Positions 1 to 7,784 of a stretch of DNA of 64,000 nucleotides are shown in pieces. Under the pieces are notes generated by a model, which was not told where the DNA came from, searched no databases, and saw only the letters and a program-made list of their open reading frames with translations. How positions within the stretch are numbered: position 1 is the stretch's first letter; each line of letters opens with the position of its first letter. Made by a program: the position numbers and the translations under genes. This DNA is from Streptomyces ficellus (lineage in GTDB: Bacteria > Actinomycetota > Actinomycetes > Streptomycetales > Streptomycetaceae), in the NCBI RefSeq assembly GCF_009739905.1, contig NZ_CP034279.1:5332001-5396000 (forward strand), written 5' to 3'.

Positions 1-318
1 GGCCCGCCAGGCCAGTCCGGTGTCCCAGCCGCTCTCCTGCCGGGCCCACCGCACCATGACCTCGGCGACCCGCCCGGCGTCGGCGCACTCCACCGTGAAG
101 TGCCGCTCGGGCGCCCCGTCCCGGTGCTCCAGCTGGTAGCCGCCCCCGTCCTCGTGCCACACCTGGACGAACACGTCCGGCACGTCCGGTATCCGCTCGA
201 CGACCAGGAAGCGGTCCCCGTCCGTGCCGATGCGCCGCACGAGCTCCCCGAGCCGCTCCGCCGTGACGCGGGCGCACTCGTCGCCGTACTTCTCCGTCTT
301 CACCCTGATCGCGAGCAT
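1..318 (-). CDS. Conserved hypothetical protein (partial, C-terminus beyond window)
   Basis: An open frame starts with ATG at 318 and runs off the left edge, so only the first 106 residues are visible (starting MLAIRVKTEKYGDECARV). It is acidic and rich in Val, Glu, Arg and Trp, with no signal peptide or membrane segment. The alternating V/F/Q pattern around VFVQVWHEDGGGYQLEH suggests a small beta-rich soluble domain. I do not recognise a family. It lies downstream of glnII on the same strand, separated from it by a strong hairpin, so it probably has its own promoter in the roughly 160-bp gap. Codon use fits a real Streptomyces gene. Confidence 0.6.
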   Translation of the reverse strand, partial: MLAIRVKTEKYGDECARVTAERLGELVRRIGTDGDRFLVVERIPDVPDVFVQVWHEDGGGYQLEHRDGAPERHFTVECADAGRVAEVMVRWARQESGWDTGLAWRA

Positions 319-382
319 GGATCCACCCTCGCAGACACCACTGACAACGGGCCGTCCGGCGACCGGCCCCCGGCGGACACGC

Positions 383-418
383 GGCAGGGCGCCCACCGCG
401 AACGGTGAGCGCCCTGCC
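383..418 (-). terminator. Hairpin terminator behind glnII
   Basis: A perfect 10-bp inverted repeat (GGCAGGGCGC / GCGCCCTGCC) encloses a further CACC/GGTG pairing around a 6-nt loop. It begins about 60 bp after the glnII stop codon. There is no long T-tract, as is usual for Streptomyces terminators. Confidence 0.6.
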
Positions 419-477
419 GGACGTGCAGTGGTGTGCGGCCGCGCGATCGGACGTGCGGCGGTCGTGCGGCCGTGCGG

Positions 478-1515
478 TCAGACCTGGCCGGCCTTCTCCA
501 GAGCGGCGCAGCAGGTGTCCACCAGCAGGCGGGTCACCGTGTACGGGTCGACGTTGGCGTTGGGGCGGCGGTCCTCGATGTAGCCCTTGCCGTCCTTCTC
601 GACCTGCCACGGGATGCGGACCGAGGCACCGCGGTCCGAGACGCCGTAGCTGTACTCGTTCCAGGGCGCGGTCTCGTGCAGACCCGTCAGACGGTCGTCG
701 ATGCCGGCGCCGTAGTTCTTCACGTGGTCCATCGGCTTGGAGCCCTCGCCCAGCGACTCGCAGGCGGTGATGATCGCGTCGTAGCCCTCGCGCATCGCCT
801 TGGTGGAGAAGTTGGTGTGCGCGCCGGCGCCGTTCCAGTCGCCCTTGACCGGCTTGGGGTCGAGGGTGGCGGAGATGTCGAAGTCCTCGGCCGTGCGGTA
901 GAGCAGCCAGCGGGCGATCCACAGCTGGTCCGAGACCTCCAGCGGCGCCAGCGGGCCGACCTGGAACTCCCACTGGCCGGGCATGACCTCGGCGTTGATG
1001 CCCGAGATGCCGAGGCCGGCCTTGAGGCAGTTCTCCAGGTGCGCCTCGACCACGTCACGGCCGAAGATCTCGTCGGAGCCGACACCGCAGTAGTAGCCGC
1101 CCTGCGCGGCCGGGAAGCCGCCCTCGGGGAAGCCGAGCGGACGGGCGCCCTTGAAGAAGGTGTACTCCTGCTCGATGCCGAAGATCGGCTCCTGCGCGGC
1201 GAACCGCTCCGAGACCTCGGCCAGCGCGGCGCGCGTGTTGGACACGTGCGGCGTCATGTCCGTGTTCAGGACCTCGCACAGGACGAGGATGTCGTCGCCA
1301 CCGCGGATCGGGTCGGGGCAGACGTAGACCGGCTTGAGCACGCGGTCGGAGGCGTGGCCCTCGGCCTGGTTGGTGCTGGACCCGTCGAAGCCCCAGATGG
1401 GAAGGTCGGCAACCCCGGTGGCGGCCGCGCCGACCAGGATCTTCGTCTTCGAGCGGAGCTTGGCGGTCGGCTCGGTGCCGTCGATCCAGATGTACTCAGC
1501 CTTGATGGTGGTCAC
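478..1515 (-). CDS. glnII: Glutamine synthetase type II (GSII)
   Basis: It makes glutamine from glutamate, ammonia and ATP. The 345-residue length is that of the short eukaryote-like GSII family, not the ~470-residue GSI. The N-terminus (TTIKAEYIWIDGTEPTAKLR), the segment LPIWGFDGSSTNQAEG and the catalytic-domain segments GIEQEYTFF, GDWNGAGAHTNFSTKAMR and RGASVRIPW are typical GSII signatures. I chose the GTG at 1515 because the conserved domain begins there; the frame stays open upstream to 1644, but that part resembles nothing known. Streptomyces carries both GSII and GSI; the GSI gene (glnA) is about 11 kb away. A four-half-site GlnR-like operator lies 56-93 bp upstream, indicating nitrogen control. 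Confidence 0.96.
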   Translation of the reverse strand: MTTIKAEYIWIDGTEPTAKLRSKTKILVGAAATGVADLPIWGFDGSSTNQAEGHASDRVLKPVYVCPDPIRGGDDILVLCEVLNTDMTPHVSNTRAALAEVSERFAAQEPIFGIEQEYTFFKGARPLGFPEGGFPAAQGGYYCGVGSDEIFGRDVVEAHLENCLKAGLGISGINAEVMPGQWEFQVGPLAPLEVSDQLWIARWLLYRTAEDFDISATLDPKPVKGDWNGAGAHTNFSTKAMREGYDAIITACESLGEGSKPMDHVKNYGAGIDDRLTGLHETAPWNEYSYGVSDRGASVRIPWQVEKDGKGYIEDRRPNANVDPYTVTRLLVDTCCAALEKAGQV

Positions 1516-1570
1516 GGGGGCCTCATCCTGTGCGGGTGCAGCGGTATGCCGCGCAGCATGGCAATGGGGC

Positions 1571-1608
1571 ATTTCCCGTCCGTTGCCCGTTTGTGAACCC
1601 CGTGTTAC
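1571..1608 (-). promoter_or_regulatory. GlnR-type operator of glnII (two box pairs)
   Basis: Read on the minus strand, 5-bp half sites recur every 11 bp: GTAAC, N6, TTCAC, N6, GCAAC, N6, GAAAT. This is the arrangement known for GlnR (gTnAC-N6-GaAAC in tandem). The first and last half sites match well and the two middle ones are weaker. The operator ends 56 bp before the glnII start codon. Confidence 0.7.
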
Positions 1609-1685
1609 TCGGGTGCCTATTGTGACGGACGCGACACACGACACTCGTGCGGTGTGATCTTCGTACAGCGGGCAGACTGGCGGGC

Positions 1686-2732
1686 ATGGACAGCACGCCC
1701 CGCACGCCCCGCACGGACAGCAAGCCCCGCACGGACAGCAAGCCCCGCACGGACAGCAAGCCCCGCATCGGACTCCTCGGCACCGGTCCCTGGGCCGACC
1801 GCACCCACGCCCCGGCGCTCGCCGCGCACCCGGGCGTCACCTTCAGCGGGGTGTGGGGCAGGCGCCCCGAGGCGGCCGCCGCCCTCGCCGCCGCCCACGG
1901 CACGCGGGCGTACGACGACGTCGACGCGCTGCTGGCGGCGAGCGACGCGGTCGCGTTCGCCCTGCCGCCGGACGTGCAGGCCCCGCTCGCCGCACGGGCC
2001 GCGGCGGCGGGCTGCCACCTGCTGCTCGACAAGCCGGTCGCGACGAGCGTGGCGGGCGCCCGGGAGGTGGCCGAGGCCGCGGACAAGGCGGGGGTCGCGT
2101 CCGTGGTCTTCTGCACGCTCCGGTTCGCCGCCGACACCGCCCCGTGGGTCGAGGAACAGGCGGTGCTCGGCGGCTGGTACCACGCCCAGGCGCACTGGCT
2201 GGGCGCGTTGTTCTCGCCCGGTTCGACGAGCGCGTACGCCGCGTCGCCCTGGCGCCGGGAGAAGGGCGGCCTGTGGGACGTGGGCCCGCACGTGCTGTCG
2301 GTACTGCTGCCCGTGCTCGGGGACGTGACCCGGATCGCCTCGGCGGTCACGGGCCCCGGAGACGCCCGGCACCTGGTGCTGCGGCACGCCTCGGGCGCGG
2401 CCAGCACCCTGACGCTGAGCCTGAGCGCCCCGGTACGCGCCTCCGATGCGGGCGTCACGCTGTTCGGCGACCACGGGCGGGCCGTGATGCCGGCGTGGGG
2501 GGACGCGGTCGGTTCGTTCACGAGGGCCGTCGACGCCCTGCTCGGCGCGGTACGCGGCGGGGAGGCGCACGCCTGTGACGCACGGTTCGGGCTGCGCCTG
2601 ACGGAGATCCTGGCGGAAGCGGAAGCGGAAGCGGAAGCGGAGGCGGAAGCGTCGGTGGAGGCGGGGGCAGGGGCGCGAGGGGAAGCGTCGGCGGGGGTGC
2701 AGGCGTGGGCGGGGGCGCGGCTCGCCGACTGA
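1686..2732 (+). CDS. Gfo/Idh/MocA-family oxidoreductase
   Basis: A predicted NAD(P)-dependent sugar or inositol-type dehydrogenase of 348 residues; the substrate is unknown. The Rossmann motif is IGLLGTGPWADRTHAPAL at about residues 28-45, with the family's typical ALPPDVQAPLAARAAAAG and LLDKPVATS segments further on. The lysine of DKPVA is the usual family lysine. The start is the first ATG; no internal start lies between it and the Rossmann fold. Oddities are three exact copies of an 18-bp unit (PRTDSK) ahead of the domain and an (Glu-Ala)-rich tail from about 2610. Both look like slippage-prone additions to a normal enzyme. It is divergent from glnII and has no obvious operon partner. Confidence 0.85.
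   Translation: MDSTPRTPRTDSKPRTDSKPRTDSKPRIGLLGTGPWADRTHAPALAAHPGVTFSGVWGRRPEAAAALAAAHGTRAYDDVDALLAASDAVAFALPPDVQAPLAARAAAAGCHLLLDKPVATSVAGAREVAEAADKAGVASVVFCTLRFAADTAPWVEEQAVLGGWYHAQAHWLGALFSPGSTSAYAASPWRREKGGLWDVGPHVLSVLLPVLGDVTRIASAVTGPGDARHLVLRHASGAASTLTLSLSAPVRASDAGVTLFGDHGRAVMPAWGDAVGSFTRAVDALLGAVRGGEAHACDARFGLRLTEILAEAEAEAEAEAEASVEAGAGARGEASAGVQAWAGARLAD
1707..1766 (+). repeat. 18-bp in-frame tandem repeat (3.3 copies)
   Basis: The unit CCCCGCACGGACAGCAAG (Pro-Arg-Thr-Asp-Ser-Lys) is repeated three times without a mismatch, followed by the first six bases of a fourth copy. It lies between the start codon and the Rossmann fold of the oxidoreductase gene. Confidence 0.9.
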
Positions 2733-2768
2733 ACCGCGCCCCCTGTCCTGGGTGTCCGTCCGCGCCCG

Positions 2769-3548
2769 TCAGCCGACGCGCTCGATACGGGCCTTGCGGA
2801 TCAGGAACTTGCCGGGCTCGCGGACCTGCTCGAACGCCGCGTTGTTGAGCAGGGCGCAGCTTCCGGAGGTGGAGGTGACCTCGACGGTCGTGGACTTGTT
2901 GTTGTCGAGGTTGGTCACCTTGAGCTGCGTTCCCACCGGGAACTGGTTGCTGGAGGCGGCCGGGGCGCCGCCCTCGCCGGAGAGGGTCACGGTCGAGCCG
3001 GCGCAGACGACCTCACCGGCCGCCCCGCCGCCCTGCTGGTCATCGCCATTACCAGCGCCATTGCCGTTGCCCTGGCCCTGACCATTACCCGCGCCATCAG
3101 CGTTGCCCTGTCCGGCTCCCTGTCCCTGACCATTGTTCTGACCCTGCGCGTTGCCCTGGCCCTGGCCGTTGTCCTGCCCGGCGCCCTGGCCGGCGTCCTG
3201 GCCCGCGCCCGCGTTCCCGGCCGCCTGGTCGCCGGCCTGGGCACCACCTTGGGCACCCGCCTCGGCGCCGCCCTGGCCCACCTCGCACCCGGCGGCCTCC
3301 TGCTGGCGCTTGATCTGCTCGATGACCGCCTGACGGTTCGCGATCCGGGCCTCCGACTGGGCGTCCGGGTTGGCCCGCTGGCCGGCGATGAACTTCTCGT
3401 TGTTGCCCAGCGCCGTGGCGAAGCCGTCGCAGGCCACCGACGCCTGGCTCGTCCCGGTCATCACGATCGCCGTACCGCCGACCATGGCGGCCGCGCCGAT
3501 GAGCAGGGCGAGCTTCTTCTTCCCGCTGAGCGTTTTCTTGCGTGACAC
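2769..3548 (-). CDS. Secreted Gly/Gln/Asn-rich repetitive protein
   Basis: 259 residues with a GTG start preceded by GGGAG. The N-terminus has a Lys-rich segment (SRKKTLSGKKK) and a hydrophobic core (LALLIGAAAMVGGTAIVM), that is, a signal peptide or anchor. A short alpha-helical region follows (about residues 38-88; cysteines at CDGF and AAGCEVG). Next is a ~75-residue low-complexity stretch of G, Q, N, A and D. The last ~80 residues form a compact beta-rich domain (VVCAGSTVTLSGEGG ... VREPGKFLIRKARIERVG) with two cysteines. The C-terminal part could be a double-psi beta-barrel-like fold, but that is a guess. I do not know its function; exported cell-wall or matrix protein is the reasonable inference. 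Confidence 0.8.
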   Translation of the reverse strand: MSRKKTLSGKKKLALLIGAAAMVGGTAIVMTGTSQASVACDGFATALGNNEKFIAGQRANPDAQSEARIANRQAVIEQIKRQQEAAGCEVGQGGAEAGAQGGAQAGDQAAGNAGAGQDAGQGAGQDNGQGQGNAQGQNNGQGQGAGQGNADGAGNGQGQGNGNGAGNGDDQQGGGAAGEVVCAGSTVTLSGEGGAPAASSNQFPVGTQLKVTNLDNNKSTTVEVTSTSGSCALLNNAAFEQVREPGKFLIRKARIERVG

Positions 3549-3672
3549 GTAGGGGCTCCCTGTCCCCGGCCGTTCGGGGGAGTGACGGCCGGATCGGTTC
3601 CGTGTGTACCCCTACGTACGAGTAGCCCCGGGAATTTACTCAACTCCCCAACGCCTCAGCCGACTTCTTGTG

Positions 3673-4035
3673 TCACGACCGGCTGAGAGCGTCCCGCACC
3701 GCGTCGTCCGTCCGGCCCACGACCGCCGTGCCGTCGTCGGCGGTGATGATGGGGCGCTGGATGAGCTTCGGGTGCTCCGAGAGGGCCGCGATCCACCGCT
3801 CGCGCGAACCGGCCTCGCGCGGCCAGTCCTTCAGCCCGAGCTCCTTGGCGGCGGGCTCCTGGGTGCGGGTGATGTCCCACGGTTCGAGCCCGAGACGGTT
3901 CAGTACGTCCCGGATCTCGTCCGCGGACGGCACGTCCTCCAGGTAGCGGCGGACGGTGTAGTCCGCGCCCTCCTCATCGAGCAGCCGCAGTGCGCCACGG
4001 CACTTGGAACACGCGGGATTGATCCAGATCTCCAT
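3673..4035 (-). CDS. ArsC/Spx-family thioredoxin-fold reductase
   Basis: A 120-residue single-domain protein of the arsenate-reductase (ArsC/YffB) type. The catalytic-cysteine motif NPACSKCRGALRLL sits at residues 6-19. The later RPIITADDGTAVVGR segment matches the RP(I/L) region that closes the active site in this family. Here the cysteine is in a CxxC pair (CSKC), whereas most ArsC proteins have one Cys followed by Ser. The ATG at 4035 puts the first beta strand (MEIWINPAC) at the N-terminus as expected. No arsenic-resistance genes are nearby, so a general glutaredoxin-dependent reductase role is as likely as arsenate reduction. Confidence 0.85.
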   Translation of the reverse strand: MEIWINPACSKCRGALRLLDEEGADYTVRRYLEDVPSADEIRDVLNRLGLEPWDITRTQEPAAKELGLKDWPREAGSRERWIAALSEHPKLIQRPIITADDGTAVVGRTDDAVRDALSRS

Positions 4036-4168
4036 GCCCGTCACCGTACCCCCGCCCTCGCGCAAAGCGGTGCTGGCCAGGGCCGATTGTCAGTGGGGGG
4101 CAGTAAAATCGAAGGAGTTGGTGAGGGCCCGGGGGAGGGTCCCCACACCGCGTACCAGGAGGTCGCCG

Positions 4169-4444
4169 ATGGCCGTTGCCGCACTCTCCACACTGCCCCT
4201 CGAACCCTTCGAACCGTTGCAGAAGAAGCCACTTCCGGCGGGCCGGCCCCGCGAGTGGTACGTGACGCACAACCGCCGCCTGAAGGCCATGCGGCTGGCC
4301 ATCGCCCTGCTCGACTCGGGCGTGTACCACCCGTCCAAGGCGGACAACGAGACGATACGGAGCACGGCGGAGCGCATCGGTATCCACCCGCCGTCGGAGA
4401 TCACGTGCCGGATGGTCCGGGCGCTGATCCACAGCAGCCGCTGA
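4169..4444 (+). CDS. Small conserved hypothetical protein
   Basis: 91 residues, ATG start with a perfect AGGAGG Shine-Dalgarno 6 bp upstream. The core (RPREWYVTHNRRLKAMRLAI) is basic and aromatic, followed by ALLDSGVYHPSKADNETIRS and a predicted helix ending RALIHSSR. There is no signal peptide or membrane segment. I recognise it only as a small actinobacterial protein of unknown function. It stands alone between the ArsC-like gene and a MITE-like repeat that begins 3 bp after its stop codon. Confidence 0.8.
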   Translation: MAVAALSTLPLEPFEPLQKKPLPAGRPREWYVTHNRRLKAMRLAIALLDSGVYHPSKADNETIRSTAERIGIHPPSEITCRMVRALIHSSR

Positions 4445-4446
4445 CG

Positions 4447-4530
4447 GCTAGGGAGTGTCCGGAAAGTATCGGCGTCCGCCCGGAGGGCGGGGGCCACGGG
4501 CCAGGCGAGACTTCACGGACACGACCTAGC
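4447..4530. mobile_element. 84-bp MITE-like element with 21-bp terminal inverted repeats
   Basis: The left end GCTAGGGAGTGTCCGGAAAGT and the reverse complement of the right end (GCTAGGTCGTGTCCGTGAAGT) agree at 17 of 21 positions. Both ends carry CTAG (4448-4451 and 4526-4529), which may be a target duplication or part of the repeat. No open frame fits inside, so any movement would need a transposase supplied from elsewhere. The parent IS family cannot be named from the window alone. Confidence 0.55.
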
Positions 4531-4643
4531 GGTCGCCGACGGCACGGCGGGCGACCGCCCCGCCCCGTGCCCGCCGCCCCGCCACGGCGGCCGGCGGGCA
4601 CGGAGCCGACCGGGGCGGTCGGGCGCCGCCCGGGTCGGCGCGG

Positions 4644-6395
4644 TCACCCCCCGGCCCCCTCCAGCAGCTCGGCCACGTACGTCTCCAGACGTGCCGCCAG
4701 CAGCTGGGGTGTCAGGTCCGTGCGGCCCAGCTCGCGCCAGGGACGTGCGACCTTCTCCGCGTCCGGGGCGAACGCCAGGGCGTCCAGGAGCCGCCAGTAC
4801 AGCCGGGCCTCCGGGTCCCGGGACAGCACACCGCCGTGCGCGGCGTACCGCCCGGCGAACGCGAGCCCGTGTTCCACCCCGTGGAGCAGGGCCAGCGCCG
4901 TCGAGCAGTGCGCCACGTCGAGGTCGGCCGGCCCCCAGGAGGTCTCCACCCAGTCGACGACACCGCTGAGCCGCAGGTCCGCCCCGGCGCCCGAGAACAG
5001 GACGTTGCCCGGGTGGAAGTCCCGGTGCAGGAAGACCCCTTCGTACGCCGGTGCCTCCCGGCCGATCACCTCCACCGCCCGCGCCCACACCCGCGGCCGG
5101 GAGGTGCCCGCGGGCACCCTGACCCGCTCCGGCGACGTCCACGCCTGGTAGGGGCGCGGGCGCGTGCCCTCGGTGACGCTCACGGCGTGGATGCGCACCA
5201 GCTGCCGCGCCAGCAGTCCGGCACGGGCGTCCAGGCCCGCCTCGTCGACCCGTACGGCGCCGGGCAGCCGGGTCATCAGCAGCGAGGGCGCGTCGCAGAA
5301 CTCGCCGGTGGCGTCGACGGCCAGGCACTCCGGTGCCGGGATCCCGGTCCCGGCCAGCAGGGCGAGGACGTCCGCCTCCCGGGCCAGCAGCCCCGGCGCG
5401 TGCCTCCGGTAGAATGGCTTGACGAACGACCGCAGGACGACGTCCCGGCCACCGCCGGGCCCCGGTCCCGCTTCCCGTCCGGGCCCCGGTCCCACTTCTC
5501 GCCCCGGTACGGGTCCCGCTTCCCGTCCGGGCCCCGGTCCCGCTTCCAGTGCGGGCCCTTCCGTCCGCAGCAGCCGCATCTGCGACGTCCAGCCCCCGGT
5601 CAGCCACCGCTCGGACACCACCCGCTCGCCGCCGGGCAGCGCCTTCTCCACCCAGGCCGGCGTCCCCGGCGGGGCCAGCACCGCGTCGGCGAACCGGCGC
5701 CGGTCCTCGGCCGCCGTCACGAACCAGACCCCCAGCCGGTGCCCCGCCCCCGGCACGTCCAGCCGCCGGTAGCGGGACCGGGCGGTGAGCGCGTCCTCGA
5801 CGGCCCCGGTGACGTCCGGCGGGATCACGTCGTCGGTGCCGGGCACGGCCAGCACCGCCGTACCCTCGTACCCGCGCAGCGTGTCCAGGGCCGTCGTGTC
5901 GCGCCAGCCGCCCTCCCGCCGGATGATCTCGGTGAAGCCGTGCCCGAACGGAACCCGCCACGCCTCCCGCGCATACACGGCCGGCGCGCACAGCCCGATC
6001 GCCCGCACCCGCCCGCCGTAGTGCCCGACCAGGTCGGCGACGGTCTGGCCACTCATGCTGAAGCCCACCAGCACCAGGTCGTCGCCGTCCGGCACGATCC
6101 GGTCGATCACCGCACGGGCCTGGACGAAGCGCCGCTCCAGGCTCAGCCCGTCCGGATCACCGCTGCTGCGCCCGTGCCCGGAGAAGTCCGGCGCCACCAC
6201 CCGGCAGCCCCGTGCGGCGAATTCGTCCAGCACCGGCACCAGGAGCCCGGCACTGCCGTTCCCCGCCCCGTGCAGCACCACCACGGTCACACCGGTCACA
6301 CCGGTCACACCGGCCGCACCGGTCTGATCGGCCGTCCCGCCCGGATCCCGCACCACGCAGTGGATCCGCTCCCCGTCACTCATCACCGTGTCCAT
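4644..6395 (-). CDS. Alpha/beta hydrolase - APH-type phosphotransferase fusion
   Basis: One uninterrupted 583-residue frame holds two enzymes. Residues ~1-245 form an alpha/beta hydrolase: oxyanion segment VVLHGAGNGSAG, nucleophile elbow GFSMSG (Ser113), acid GTDDVI and histidine PGAGHRLG. Residues ~255-583 form an aminoglycoside-phosphotransferase-like kinase: LTGGWTSQMRLL, catalytic loop HRDFHPGN (from ~457) and metal-binding VVDWVE. Within the kinase N-lobe (~284-312) is an insert of four 8-residue Gly-Pro-Arg-Glu repeats. The start at 6395 follows AAAAGG; an alternative ATG at 6383 (ATGAGTGA) would overlap the HxlR stop. Either way it is translationally linked to that regulator. Esterase plus small-molecule kinase suggests drug or metabolite modification, but the substrate is unknown. 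Confidence 0.85.
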   Translation of the reverse strand: MDTVMSDGERIHCVVRDPGGTADQTGAAGVTGVTGVTVVVLHGAGNGSAGLLVPVLDEFAARGCRVVAPDFSGHGRSSGDPDGLSLERRFVQARAVIDRIVPDGDDLVLVGFSMSGQTVADLVGHYGGRVRAIGLCAPAVYAREAWRVPFGHGFTEIIRREGGWRDTTALDTLRGYEGTAVLAVPGTDDVIPPDVTGAVEDALTARSRYRRLDVPGAGHRLGVWFVTAAEDRRRFADAVLAPPGTPAWVEKALPGGERVVSERWLTGGWTSQMRLLRTEGPALEAGPGPGREAGPVPGREVGPGPGREAGPGPGGGRDVVLRSFVKPFYRRHAPGLLAREADVLALLAGTGIPAPECLAVDATGEFCDAPSLLMTRLPGAVRVDEAGLDARAGLLARQLVRIHAVSVTEGTRPRPYQAWTSPERVRVPAGTSRPRVWARAVEVIGREAPAYEGVFLHRDFHPGNVLFSGAGADLRLSGVVDWVETSWGPADLDVAHCSTALALLHGVEHGLAFAGRYAAHGGVLSRDPEARLYWRLLDALAFAPDAEKVARPWRELGRTDLTPQLLAARLETYVAELLEGAGG

Positions 6396-6825
6396 GATCC
6401 TTTTCTAGACCATGCCCCCGCCGCGCCGTGCCCCACTCCCACATACTGCGCACCACCGGCTCCAGGGCACGGCCCTGGACGGTGAGGACGTAGCGGACGC
6501 GGGGAGGCCAGCCGGGGGTGCGGTGGCGCTCGACGACGCCCGCCCGGGTCAGGTGGGCCAAGCGGTCCGAGAGGACCTTGTCCGAAAGGGAGGGCAGGGC
6601 GGCGGACAGTTCGGAGTACGTGGCCTCGCCGCGGCGCAGGAACTCGCGGACCACCAGCGGCGTCCACCGGCCGCCCAGCGCGGCGAGGGTGATGTCGACG
6701 GGACACCACGGTTCGTCGCCCGGTGGGACGAGGGCGTCGGCCGGGCAGTCTCCCAGCGGGCCGCCCCGCCCTGCCGCCTGCGCAGGTGTGCGTGTGTGTG
6801 CGTGTCCAACCGTTTGGTGAGTCAC
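6376..6825 (-). CDS. HxlR-family winged-helix regulator
   Basis: 149 residues with a GTG start. After a ~35-residue His/Pro-rich leader comes the HxlR domain, which begins with the family cysteine (CPVDITLAALGGRWTPLVV). The helix-turn-helix follows (TYSELSAALPSLSDKVLSDRL), then a wing with RVRYVLTVQGRALEPVV. The leader is poorly conserved-looking and the true start could be further in. Its 3' end overlaps the 5' end of the hydrolase-kinase fusion gene, and it is divergent from the metallo-hydrolase gene with only ~60 bp between. It therefore probably regulates one or both; HxlR proteins often respond to reactive aldehydes, quinones or drugs. Confidence 0.85.
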   Translation of the reverse strand: MTHQTVGHAHTRTPAQAAGRGGPLGDCPADALVPPGDEPWCPVDITLAALGGRWTPLVVREFLRRGEATYSELSAALPSLSDKVLSDRLAHLTRAGVVERHRTPGWPPRVRYVLTVQGRALEPVVRSMWEWGTARRGHGLEKDHGHGDE

Positions 6826-6884
6826 GAAGGGCCCTCCTACCGTCCGTCGGGAAACGGTTCACCCCCGCGTATCCGAGGAGACGT

Positions 6885-7784
6885 GTGCGTATCCATCACC
6901 TCAACTGCGGTTCGCTGCGCGAGATTCCGCCGCTCGGCGACGAGCGGGCGGCAGGCGCCGCGCACCACGAACCGGCAGCCGTCTGCCACTGCCTGCTCAT
7001 CGAGACGGACGCGGACGGGCTGGTCCTGGTCGACACCGGGCTCGGCACCGCCGACGTACGGCACTCCGACCGGTCGCTGGGGGCCGACTGGGTGGCCTAC
7101 GCCCAGCCCCTGCTGGACCCGGAGGAGAGCGCGCTGCGCCAGGTCGTACGCCTCGGGTACGCGCCGCGGGACGTACGGCACATCGTGCTGACCCACCTGC
7201 ACCGGGACCACACGGGCGGGCTGCCGGACTTCCCGCACGCGCGCGTGCACGTCCATCCCGACGAGTACCGGGCCGTCACCGATGCTGCGGCGCCGCACCA
7301 CCGGCACAGCCTCGACCGTTTCATGCCGGCCCACCGGGCGCACTCTCCCGTGCTCACCCCCGCCGCCGTGGACCCGGACGCGGAGTGGTTCGGCTTCCGC
7401 GGCGTAGCCCGCCCGGCGGGGCTCGGGTGCGACCTGCTGCTGGTGCCGTTGCCCGGCCACTCGGCGGGGCACGCGGGCGTCGCGGTACGGGACGGCGACG
7501 GGCGGTGGCTGCTGCACGCGGGCGACGCGTACATGTACCACGGCGAGATCGAGCACACCCCGCCCCTCTCCCACCCCGTTTTCGACCCGGTCCAGCAAGG
7601 GGCGCAGACCGAGGCCGCGGCGCGCGTCGCCACCCGCGACCGGCTGCGCGCCCTCCGCCGCGACCACGCGGACGAGGTCACCGTCTTCAGCGCGCACGAC
7701 CCGTGGGAGTTCGCCCGCCTCACACCCGGCGCGGGGTCCGGGCCGCTCCCGGGCGTTCGCTCAGGGGCATCAAAGGGGCCCTGA
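6885..7784 (+). CDS. MBL-fold metallo-hydrolase
   Basis: 299 residues, with a GTG start preceded by GAGGAG at 6875-6880. The metallo-beta-lactamase fold is clear: an N-terminal strand ending at VLVDTGLGTADV, the zinc motif THLHRDHTGG (HxHxDH), PLPGHSAGHAGVAV supplying the third histidine, WLLHAGDAYMYHGEI with the bridging Asp, and a late FSAHDPWEF histidine. All metal ligands are present, so it should be active. The substrate is unknown; lactonase or thioesterase-like chemistry is typical of this subgroup. It is divergent from the HxlR gene and probably under its control. Confidence 0.9.
   Translation: MRIHHLNCGSLREIPPLGDERAAGAAHHEPAAVCHCLLIETDADGLVLVDTGLGTADVRHSDRSLGADWVAYAQPLLDPEESALRQVVRLGYAPRDVRHIVLTHLHRDHTGGLPDFPHARVHVHPDEYRAVTDAAAPHHRHSLDRFMPAHRAHSPVLTPAAVDPDAEWFGFRGVARPAGLGCDLLLVPLPGHSAGHAGVAVRDGDGRWLLHAGDAYMYHGEIEHTPPLSHPVFDPVQQGAQTEAAARVATRDRLRALRRDHADEVTVFSAHDPWEFARLTPGAGSGPLPGVRSGASKGP

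Noticed and set aside
433..1596. Long plus-strand frame opposite glnII
   Set aside because: Val/Leu/Arg-rich mirror translation typical of the antisense of high-GC genes; the minus frame is unmistakably GSII.
3604..5151. 515-residue plus-strand frame across the ArsC gene and the small protein
   Set aside because: It is antisense to the ArsC-like gene and out of frame with the well-marked 91-residue gene at 4169.
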